DNA of 64,000 nt from an uncultured Oscillospiraceae bacterium (lineage in GTDB: Bacteria > Bacillota > Clostridia > Oscillospirales > Acutalibacteraceae). The DNA lies in the NCBI GenBank assembly GCA_902465155.1, contig CABQLY010000007.1:1-64000 (forward strand), given 5' to 3'. Shown here one piece after another: positions 57,351 to 64,000 of this stretch. A model generated the notes under the pieces. That model was not told the DNA's origin, searched no databases, and saw only the letters and a program-made list of their open reading frames with translations. The first letter of the stretch is position 1. Each line of letters starts with the position of its first letter. Made by a program: the position numbers and the translations under genes.

Positions 57351-59843
57351 ATGAATTTACGCATTGCCCTTGCGGGTAACCCAAACAGCGGTAAAACAAC
57401 CCTGTTTAATGCCTTAACGGGTTCCAACCAATTTGTTGGTAACTGGCCCGGCGTTACGGTAGAAAAAAAGGAAGGCAAGCTAAAAAAGCACGACGGTGTT
57501 ATTATTACCGACTTGCCCGGTATCTACTCCCTTTCCCCCTACACCTTAGAAGAGGTTGTTGCCCGTAACTACTTAATTGGCGAACGGCCGGACGCCATTT
57601 TAAACATTATTGACGGTACAAACTTAGAGCGTAACCTGTACTTAACCACCCAGCTTACCGAGCTAGGTATTCCGGTTGTAGTTGCCATTAACATGATGGA
57701 TGTGGTACGCAAAAACGGCGACAAAATTAACACCGCCGAGTTAGCCGCACAGTTAGGCTGCAAGGTGGTAGAAATTTCGGCCTTAAAGGGCACCGGAATT
57801 AAAGAGGCTGCCGAAGCGGCTATTGACGCCGCCCAAAACGGCAAAACCGTACCCATGCACACCTTCTCGGGCGTGGTAGAACACGCCATTGCCCACATTG
57901 AGGAGGCTGCCGTGCACAATATGCCCGAGGAGCAGCAGCGCTGGTACGCCATCAAGATTTTTGAGCGGGATGACAAAGTGCTTTCCGGCTTAAAAATTGA
58001 AAAAAGCGTTATGGACCACATTGAGGCCGACATTGCCGCAGCCGAAAAAGAGCTGGACGACGACGCTGAATCCATTATTACCAACGAGCGCTACATTTAT
58101 ATTGCATCTATTATTAAAGCATGTTATCATAAAAAGAGCGCCGGTAAGCTTTCCACCTCCGACAAAATTGATCGCATTGTTACCAACCGCTGGTTGGGCC
58201 TGCCGATTTTTGCGGTAATTATGTTCTTGGTTTACTACATTTCTATGGTAACGGTTGGTTCGGCCGCAACCGACTGGGCCAACGACGGCCTGTTTGGCGA
58301 CGGTTGGCATTTGTTTGGCATTGGCTCCTCCCAAACCGCCGAAGCCGAGGAGGAATACGGCGACACCGACGCCATTATCAGCGGATTTTTAGACGCAGCT
58401 GCCGAGCAAGGTGTTGACACCAAAGCCGCCACCGAGGCGCTGGACGCTGAAGCCGAGGATTACGACTACGCCAAAGCTATTACCGAGGTTGAAGCCGTAA
58501 AGGCCAAGGCAAATTTAAGCGAATTTACCTACACCTTAGAGGATGAGGAAACCCTTGAAACCACCGAGGAAAAGGGCGACATGGCCGCGCTGGACGACGC
58601 GCTTGCCGCTTACAAAAAGTACGAGGGCGGCGTAGACCCGGCCAACTACGGTGTTTGGGTTCCCGGTATTCCGGTTTTGGTTGGCAACGGGCTTGAAAAG
58701 GCCGGCGCTGCCGATTGGCTGCAAGGCTTAATTAACGACGGTATTGTAGCCGGCGTTGGCGCCGTTTTAGGCTTTGTACCGCAAATGCTGGTACTGTTCT
58801 TGCTGTTAGCTTTCTTAGAGGCCTGCGGCTACATGGCCCGTATTGCCTTTGTTTTAGACCGTATTTTCCGCAAGTTCGGACTTTCAGGCAAATCTTTTAT
58901 TCCTATGTTAATTGGTACTGGTTGCGGAATTCCCGGCATTATGGCCTCCCGTACTATTGAAAATGAACGCGACCGCCGCATGACCATTATGACCACCACC
59001 TTTATTCCCTGCGGCGCTAAGGTTCCGTTTATTGCAATGATTGCCGGTGCTATTTTCGGCGGTTCCCCGTGGATTTCCACCTCCGCTTACTTTGTTGGCA
59101 TGGCCTCGATTATTGTTTCGGGCATTATGCTGAAAAAAACCAAAATGTTTGCCGGCGACCCGGCCCCGTTTGTTATGGAGCTGCCGGCTTACCACCTGCC
59201 AACCGTTGGCAATGTTCTGCGGTCTATGTGGGAGCGCGGCTGGTCGTTCATTAAAAAAGCCGGCACCATCATTCTGCTTTCTACCATTCTGGTTTGGTTT
59301 ACCTCTTACTTTGGCTTTACCAGCGACGGCTTTAGAATGTTGAGTGAGGACGAGTTAGATCAATCTATTTTAGCGGCCATTGGCGGTGCCATTGCTTGGA
59401 TCTTTAAGCCGCTTGGCTGGGGCACTTGGGAAGCAGCTGTTGCCTCCATTACCGGGTTGGTAGCTAAGGAGAACATTGTAGGCACCATGGGTATTTTGTA
59501 CGGCGCTGCCGGCAATGTTTACGAAACCCTTGCCAAAGTATTTACCGGGGTAAGCGGTTATTCCTTCCTTTGCTTTAACCTTTTGTGCGCCCCCTGCTTT
59601 GCCGCAATTGGCGCCATTAAGCGCGAAATGAACAGCCCCAAGTGGACCTGGTTTGCCATTGCTTACCAGTGCGGCTTTGCCTACTGCATTGCCTTAATGG
59701 TAAATCAGTTTGGCCTGCTGTTTACCGGCAAGGTACAGGTAATTGGCTTAATTGCTGCGGTTGCAGTGCTGGCCGTTATGGTTTACATGCTGGTTCGCCC
59801 GTATAAAGAGGCCACCCGCCTAACCGCAAAGGTAAAAGCGTAA
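57351..59843 (+). CDS. feoB: Ferrous iron transporter FeoB
   Basis: The 830-residue Fe(II) transporter has an N-terminal G domain (GNPNSGKTT, residues 8-16; DLPGIYSL, about 54; NMMD, about 117; SALKG, about 142), a helical GDI domain, then the membrane part with two GATE regions (GFVPQMLVLFLLLAFLEACG, about 468, and the later MWERGWSFIKKAG, about 625). It is longer than the ~660-770 usual size because of an acidic, Ala/Glu-rich insert at about 325-433 between the first two membrane parts. AAGAGAGG precedes the ATG. Confidence 0.97.
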   Translation: MNLRIALAGNPNSGKTTLFNALTGSNQFVGNWPGVTVEKKEGKLKKHDGVIITDLPGIYSLSPYTLEEVVARNYLIGERPDAILNIIDGTNLERNLYLTTQLTELGIPVVVAINMMDVVRKNGDKINTAELAAQLGCKVVEISALKGTGIKEAAEAAIDAAQNGKTVPMHTFSGVVEHAIAHIEEAAVHNMPEEQQRWYAIKIFERDDKVLSGLKIEKSVMDHIEADIAAAEKELDDDAESIITNERYIYIASIIKACYHKKSAGKLSTSDKIDRIVTNRWLGLPIFAVIMFLVYYISMVTVGSAATDWANDGLFGDGWHLFGIGSSQTAEAEEEYGDTDAIISGFLDAAAEQGVDTKAATEALDAEAEDYDYAKAITEVEAVKAKANLSEFTYTLEDEETLETTEEKGDMAALDDALAAYKKYEGGVDPANYGVWVPGIPVLVGNGLEKAGAADWLQGLINDGIVAGVGAVLGFVPQMLVLFLLLAFLEACGYMARIAFVLDRIFRKFGLSGKSFIPMLIGTGCGIPGIMASRTIENERDRRMTIMTTTFIPCGAKVPFIAMIAGAIFGGSPWISTSAYFVGMASIIVSGIMLKKTKMFAGDPAPFVMELPAYHLPTVGNVLRSMWERGWSFIKKAGTIILLSTILVWFTSYFGFTSDGFRMLSEDELDQSILAAIGGAIAWIFKPLGWGTWEAAVASITGLVAKENIVGTMGILYGAAGNVYETLAKVFTGVSGYSFLCFNLLCAPCFAAIGAIKREMNSPKWTWFAIAYQCGFAYCIALMVNQFGLLFTGKVQVIGLIAAVAVLAVMVYMLVRPYKEATRLTAKVKA

Positions 59844-59867
59844 ATATTTTTAAAGGAGTCTTTTACA

Positions 59868-60038
59868 ATGCTTGCGTGGATTCAAAACAATTTAGCCACC
59901 CTTTTAATTTCATTACTGCTATTGGCCATTGTTGTTGCCATTATTGTAAAGCTAATTAAAAACAAAAAGCAAGGTAAATCTACCTGCGGCGGAAATTGTG
60001 CCCATTGCGCTTGTGCCGGCTCCTGCCACAAAAAATAG
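59868..60038 (+). CDS. FeoB-associated Cys-rich membrane protein
   Basis: This is a short gene of 56 residues: one membrane helix (about 10-30), a Lys-rich stretch, then a tail with five cysteines in STCGGNCAHCACAGSC. This is the form of the small FeoB-associated proteins of Firmicutes that stand in for FeoC. AAAGGAG lies before the ATG, 24 bases after the feoB stop, and a terminator follows at once. It probably helps FeoB assembly or iron handling; the mechanism is unknown. Confidence 0.93.
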   Translation: MLAWIQNNLATLLISLLLLAIVVAIIVKLIKNKKQGKSTCGGNCAHCACAGSCHKK

Positions 60039-60044
60039 TTTTTA

Positions 60045-60076
60045 CAACGCAGGCCGCCCGGTCTGCGTTGTTTTTT
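60045..60076 (+). terminator. Terminator of the feo operon
   Basis: CAACGCAG / CTGCGTTG (60045-60052 and 60063-60070), extended inward by GCC/GGT pairing, followed by TTTTTT. Confidence 0.9.
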
Positions 60077-60127
60077 AGCCGAACACCCACACACAAACAC
60101 CGCAATAAATTGCAAGGAGAAAAGTAC

Positions 60128-60829
60128 ATGGCTTTTATTGAACTTAAAAATGTAACCCGCGTTTACCAAAGCGGCGACCACATTTTAAAAGCGCTGGACG
60201 GTATTAACTTAAAATTAGAGGAAGGCAAGTTTGTTGTTGTGCTTGGCCCCAGCGGCGCCGGCAAAAGCACCCTGCTAAACCTGCTTGGCGGGTTAGATAG
60301 CCCCACCAGCGGTGAAATTTTGGTAGAGGGAAAAAACATTGCCACCTTAACCGAAAACAAGCTGGCCGAATACCGTGCCGAAAAGGTTGGCTTTGTTTTT
60401 CAGTTTTACAATTTAGTACCCACCCTAACCGTGCACGAAAATGTTGCCCTGGTTAAGGAAATTTGCAAAAGTCCCCTTTCGGCCACCAAAATGCTGCAGG
60501 AGGTTGGCCTGGCCGACCATTTAAAAAACTTCCCCGCCGAGCTTTCGGGCGGTGAGCAGCAACGGGTTTCTATTGCCAGGGCTTTGGCAAAAAACCCAAA
60601 AATTTTGCTTTGCGACGAGCCCACCGGCGCATTAGACTCTGAAACCGGCGTGCTGGTGTTAAAGCTGCTTTTAAAAATGGCAAAGCAGTACGGCAAAACC
60701 ATTATTATTGTAACCCACAACCAAAACATTGCCAAAATGGCCGATGTTGTCATTCATGTTAAAAACGGTAAAATTCTTTCCGAGCTAAAGCAGGCAAACC
60801 CCGCCTCGGCCGATGAAATTGACTGGTAA
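60128..60829 (+). CDS. ABC transporter ATP-binding protein (MacB/LolD type)
   Basis: The 233-residue ATPase has Walker A GPSGAGKST (about 40-48), the Q-loop FQFYNLVP (about 88-95), the signature LSGGEQQR (about 139-146), Walker B ILLCDEPTGALD (about 158-169) and the H-loop THNQ. PTGALDSE is typical of the MacB/LolD/FtsE group that drives mechanical export and not uptake. ATG 60128 has AAGGAG before it. It lies 11 bases before its permease and forms a two-gene unit. Confidence 0.95.
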   Translation: MAFIELKNVTRVYQSGDHILKALDGINLKLEEGKFVVVLGPSGAGKSTLLNLLGGLDSPTSGEILVEGKNIATLTENKLAEYRAEKVGFVFQFYNLVPTLTVHENVALVKEICKSPLSATKMLQEVGLADHLKNFPAELSGGEQQRVSIARALAKNPKILLCDEPTGALDSETGVLVLKLLLKMAKQYGKTIIIVTHNQNIAKMADVVIHVKNGKILSELKQANPASADEIDW

Positions 60830-60840
60830 AGGGGGCGCTT

Positions 60841-63123
60841 TTGTTGTTACTGAAAAAGCTTTGGCGCACCATGGGCCTTTACAAAGCGCAGTTTATTTCT
60901 ATGGTTATTATGATTGCCTTGGGCATTGGCGTTTTTGTTGGTTTTAACATGGAGTGGGTCAGCATTGAAAATAATATGTCCCGCTTTTTTACCGAAACCG
61001 GCTACGCCGATTACCGCATTGTTTCGGAAAAAGGGTTTACAAACACCGACCTTGAAAAAATTAAAAATATTTCGGGCGTTACGCAGGCCGGGTGCTATTT
61101 AAGCGTTACCGCCGAGGTTTTAAACAGCGGCGGCGACACGGTTGCCCTAACCGTAACCGAAAACGAAAAAGTATCGTTTTTTAAATTAATAAAAGGCGAA
61201 ACTTACAACCAAAACAGCCAGGACGGCATTTGGCTTTCGGAAAAATATGCCAACGCCAACAACATTTTGGTTGGCAACCGTTTAAGCCTTAGCTACAACG
61301 GCATTACGCTAAACGGCACCGTAAAAGGGTTGGTTAAGGCCGGCGAGCAGATGATCTGCGTACGGGACGAAAGCCAGCTGATGCCCGATTACAACACCCA
61401 CGGCTTTGCTTACATCTCCCCCGCTATGTACCAAGCGGCACTGGGGGTGGATTACTACCCGCAAATTAATGTTATTTCAAAGCTGGAAAAAGCCGATTTC
61501 ACCAAAAAAGCCGACCTTGCCCTAAACAACACCACCCTAATCTTAACCAAGGACGAAAGCCTTTCCTACGCGCAGGCCAAGGGCGAGGAGGAGGAAGGCC
61601 AAACTATGGCCTTAATTTTACCCACTTTGTTTTTAACCATTGCCCTGCTTACCATGGTTACCACCATGCACCGCCTAACCGCCAAGGAAAAAACGCAAAT
61701 TGGCACCCTAAAGGCCTTAGGCTTTAAAAACGGCCGCATTTCACGGCACTACACCGCTTACGCGTTTTTTATTGGCCTGGTTGGCATTCTGCTTGGCATT
61801 TTGCTGGGCTACGGCGTTGCGTATTACATTATGAACCCCAACGGTATGATGGGCACTTATTTAGATATGCCGTACTGGAGCCTGAACATCCCCTTGTTTT
61901 GCTACCTGGTTTTAGCCGGCATTTTAGCGCTAATGACGGTAATTGGCTACCTTTCGGTGCGGCAAATGCTGGCCGGCACCGCGGCCGACGCCCTGCGCCC
62001 CTACACCCCTAAAAGGGTTAAGGCCCTGCTGGTAGAAAAAGGCCGGCTGTTTCACCGCCTCTCCTTTGGTACGCGCTGGAATATGCGGGATATTATGCGG
62101 CACAAATCCCGCACCGGCATGAGCCTTTTAGGCATTGTTGGCTGCATGGTTATTATTGTGGCCTCGCTTGGTATGCGCGACACCATGGACGCGTTTTTAA
62201 AGCTGTACTACAACGACGCCATGCAGTACAACGCCAAAATATTTTTGTCGCAAACCGTTACCAACACGCAAGCCGAGCAGGTAATTGAGCAGTACCAGGG
62301 CGATTGGAGCGCCTCAGTTAGCGTGCAGGCAGAGCAAAAAACGGTTGACCTTGAAATTTACAGCGCCAAAAACAACCTGGTTAAATTTCCGGCGGTAAAA
62401 AAGGGTTACCTAAATTTGCAAAACAACGGGGCCTATGTTTGTATGCGCTTGGCCGACGAATTTAACCTAAAGCCCGGCGACAGCTTAGAGGTTTCGCCCT
62501 ACGGCACCAACCAAAAGTATACCCTTAAAATTGCCGGCATTATGCGCAGCGTTTCTGAAAACATGGTTATTACGCCGGCCTACGCCAAAGAGCTTGGCCT
62601 GCCCTACACGGTTAATGCGGTTTACACCAAAACCGAAAAAAATGACATTGCCACAAACAGCAGCATTAAAAGCGTACAATCGCGGCAAAAAATAATGGAT
62701 TCGTTTGAGACCTTTACCGCCATGATGGATTCCATGATCTACATTTTGGTGCTGGGCGCGCTGCTGCTGGGCGTTGTGGTTCTTTACAATTTAGGGGTAA
62801 TGAGCTACACCGAGCGCTACCGCGAAATGGCCACTTTAAAGGTAGTTGGCTTTCAAAACAAAAAAATTGGCCGCCTGCTAATTGGGCAAAATATGTGGCT
62901 AACGGTTTTGGGCGTTATTTTAGGGCTGCCGCTGGCAGTGCTGGTGCTGGATTATTTGCTGAAAGCCCTGGCCGGCGAGTTTGAAATGCGGCTGGCTATT
63001 GGCCCGCGCACCTACATTTTCAGCATTTTGTTAACCTTTGGTATGTCGCTGCTGGTTGGCCTAATGGTTGCCCGCAAAAATAAAAAAATAGATATGGTAG
63101 AGGCCCTAAAAGGGGCCGAATAA
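60841..63123 (+). CDS. FtsX-like ABC transporter permease
   Basis: The 760-residue protein has the MacB/FtsX layout twice: one N-terminal helix (about 15-37), a large outside domain (about 40-235), three helices (about 255-380), a second helix at about 430 with a smaller outside domain (about 450-630), and three final helices. It starts at TTG with AAAGGGGG 5 bases upstream (TTG 60844 is also possible). Such permeases export peptides or lipids or sense antibiotics (inference). No two-component system lies beside it in the window. Confidence 0.92.
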   Translation: MLLLKKLWRTMGLYKAQFISMVIMIALGIGVFVGFNMEWVSIENNMSRFFTETGYADYRIVSEKGFTNTDLEKIKNISGVTQAGCYLSVTAEVLNSGGDTVALTVTENEKVSFFKLIKGETYNQNSQDGIWLSEKYANANNILVGNRLSLSYNGITLNGTVKGLVKAGEQMICVRDESQLMPDYNTHGFAYISPAMYQAALGVDYYPQINVISKLEKADFTKKADLALNNTTLILTKDESLSYAQAKGEEEEGQTMALILPTLFLTIALLTMVTTMHRLTAKEKTQIGTLKALGFKNGRISRHYTAYAFFIGLVGILLGILLGYGVAYYIMNPNGMMGTYLDMPYWSLNIPLFCYLVLAGILALMTVIGYLSVRQMLAGTAADALRPYTPKRVKALLVEKGRLFHRLSFGTRWNMRDIMRHKSRTGMSLLGIVGCMVIIVASLGMRDTMDAFLKLYYNDAMQYNAKIFLSQTVTNTQAEQVIEQYQGDWSASVSVQAEQKTVDLEIYSAKNNLVKFPAVKKGYLNLQNNGAYVCMRLADEFNLKPGDSLEVSPYGTNQKYTLKIAGIMRSVSENMVITPAYAKELGLPYTVNAVYTKTEKNDIATNSSIKSVQSRQKIMDSFETFTAMMDSMIYILVLGALLLGVVVLYNLGVMSYTERYREMATLKVVGFQNKKIGRLLIGQNMWLTVLGVILGLPLAVLVLDYLLKALAGEFEMRLAIGPRTYIFSILLTFGMSLLVGLMVARKNKKIDMVEALKGAE

Positions 63124-63181
63124 TAACGCGTACCCGTTTTTAAAACGGCTAAAGGGCCAAGGCAAAAAAGCGTTTGCGCCC

Positions 63182-63382
63182 TTAGCCTTGCTGCCAAAAC
63201 TGCCCGCCCAAAGCGCTGGCCTGGCGCTTTAGCAAATGCTGGTATTCGTGCAGCTGCTGCGCGGTGTGAATGGCGTTATTAAAGCAGTGCAGCTGCATTT
63301 GCTCCTTTACCGGCAGCGACAAAAAATAAGCCCGTGAGCTTTTGCTGCCGGTAATCAGCGCTTGTAAATTCTGATATTTCAT
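63182..63382 (-). CDS. Small hypothetical protein
   Basis: The 66-residue product is mostly helical (YQNLQALITGSKSSRAYFLS, then LPVKEQMQLHCFNNAIHTAQ). GGTGA lies about 8 bases before the ATG. No family is recognised. It faces the transporter genes from the other strand. Composition and length suit a small soluble protein; a chance open frame cannot be excluded. Confidence 0.5.
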   Translation of the reverse strand: MKYQNLQALITGSKSSRAYFLSLPVKEQMQLHCFNNAIHTAQQLHEYQHLLKRQASALGGQFWQQG

Positions 63383-63449
63383 TTAAAAAATCACCCAAAG
63401 CTATTGTTTGCCCTTTGGCCAACAAAATTGCAAGAAAAGGCTGGTAATT

Positions 63450-63728
63450 ATGTTACAATATATTTTAAAAATTAACGGAATGGCCTGCAGTATGTGTGAG
63501 GCGCATGTTAACGACGCCATTCGCCAAAATTTTAAGGTTAAAAAAATACGCTCCTCCCACGCTAAGGGGCAGTGCGAGCTAACCGCCGAGCAGGAGCTGG
63601 ACGAGCAAAAGCTAAGCGCCGTTTTGCAGGGCATTGGCTACGAGCTGCAAGCGGTTGAAAAAAGCGCAGTGCCGGAAAAAGGCAGCGCCAAAGGCGGCTT
63701 TTTTGCCCGGCTGAAGCGCCATGGTTAA
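63450..63728 (+). CDS. Heavy-metal-associated (HMA) domain protein
   Basis: The 92-residue protein is a CopZ-like metal-binding domain (INGMACSMCEAHVNDAI, about 8-24, with the CxxC pair) followed by a short Lys/Gly-rich tail. Copper(I) or another soft metal is the likely ligand. ATG 63450 is chosen; the frame extends 14 codons upstream without a ribosome site. The stop lies inside the next gene's first codons (8-base overlap), so the two are probably translated together. Confidence 0.88.
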   Translation: MLQYILKINGMACSMCEAHVNDAIRQNFKVKKIRSSHAKGQCELTAEQELDEQKLSAVLQGIGYELQAVEKSAVPEKGSAKGGFFARLKRHG

Positions 63729-64000
63729 CGCCGCCTTTTTAAGCCGGCGGTTTGGCAAGCCCTTTCGGCAAACCGGAAAAAACGAATTTTACACCCAGTA
63801 CGCCGCCGGCAGCGGCAAAGAGCATTTTTTGGTTACGGTGTACCGCGTTTTTCCTGGAATTGAGCTGCTGTACCACTGCCTGCAGGCCGGCAGCTTTACC
63901 GCCTTGGGGCAGCCGGACCCCAATTTGCTTGAAATTGACCACTGCCGAACCGGGCAGGTTGAAAGCCGCAAAAAAAACAGCTGCTGCTTTTTTTCGGCCG
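63721..64000 (+). CDS. AraC-type regulator, N-terminal part (cut by window end)
   Basis: The frame is open from ATG 63721 to the window edge (93 codons). Its order (ITVYRVFPGIELLYHCL-like core and LEIDHCRTGQVE, about 78-89) resembles the N-terminal sensor domain of AraC-family regulators. It overlaps the HMA gene by 8 bases, an arrangement that suggests shared control. No HTH is visible yet, so the call rests on the sensor-like part. Confidence 0.65.
   Translation, partial: MVNAAFLSRRFGKPFRQTGKNEFYTQYAAGSGKEHFLVTVYRVFPGIELLYHCLQAGSFTALGQPDPNLLEIDHCRTGQVESRKKNSCCFFSA

Overview
The window looks like a piece of chromosome from an anaerobic, low-to-medium GC Firmicute of the class Clostridia, probably a gut Oscillospirales/Ruminococcaceae-type organism. 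The evidence is: WhiA, RapZ and HprK in the usual Firmicutes neighbourhood; a T-box leader before pheST; a soluble electron-bifurcating type [FeFe] hydrogenase; a split, ferredoxin-rich glutamate synthase with an ANTAR regulator; an RqcP/HU/SpoVB-like block; and FeoA-FeoA-FeoB with a Cys-rich FeoB partner. There are no rRNA or tRNA genes, insertion sequences, prophage or CRISPR. The taxonomic placement is inference.

Layout. 1-4.5 kb: end of an unknown gene with its terminator, a tandem-HTH regulator on the minus strand, and two plus-strand genes for membrane zinc-ribbon proteins, the second a PrsW-like protease. 4.5-14.5 kb (minus strand): the housekeeping run hprK, ROK glucokinase, murB, rapZ, whiA, dnaE, pfkA and a small membrane protein. 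14.6-19 kb: a small membrane protein, then pheT and pheS behind a complete T-box leader. 19-26.3 kb: single genes (SGNH hydrolase, lipid kinase, aldose epimerase, SOS-controlled dinB, YdcF-like protein, cysK with a strong promoter and putative operator, C26 peptidase). 26.6-31.6 kb (plus): the five-gene hydrogenase operon. 31.8-37.6 kb: two AraC regulators, three small proteins of unknown function, a YfcE phosphodiesterase and pyrG. 37.8-44.8 kb (minus): a seven-gene ammonia-assimilation operon (split glutamate synthase, glutamine synthetase, ANTAR protein) behind a leader with a terminator and an ANTAR-type hairpin. 44.9-56.4 kb (minus): methyltransferase-like protein, GH106-like and GH2 glycosidases, rqcP, hup, SpoVB-like flippase, nucleosidase, dCMP deaminase, a CobW-type GTPase. 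56.6-60.1 kb (plus): Feo iron operon behind four evenly spaced palindromes. 60.1-64 kb: a MacB-type ABC transporter, two small proteins and the start of a third AraC regulator.

How it fits together. Carbon (HprK, glucokinase, PfkA, several glycosidases), nitrogen (GOGAT/GS with its own ANTAR regulator and matching leader RNA) and reducing power (hydrogenase re-oxidising NADH plus ferredoxin) fit a fermentative sugar-using anaerobe. Iron uptake by Feo serves the very iron-rich hydrogenase and GOGAT enzymes.

The observations most worth following are: (1) the 44.7 kb leader, where an exact hexaloop hairpin competes with an intrinsic terminator and the presumed regulator, last in the same operon, has a receiver domain lacking its phospho-Asp; (2) four TTAGC-N4-GCTAA palindromes at 33-34 bp spacing before feoA; (3) three short tandem arrays (units 15, 12 and 23-24 bp, six copies each) whose first unit contains the stop codon of the adjacent gene; (4) the zinc-ribbon/PrsW pair; and (5) three unrecognised co-directional small genes. 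Motif calls were made by eye; no database or folding program was run.
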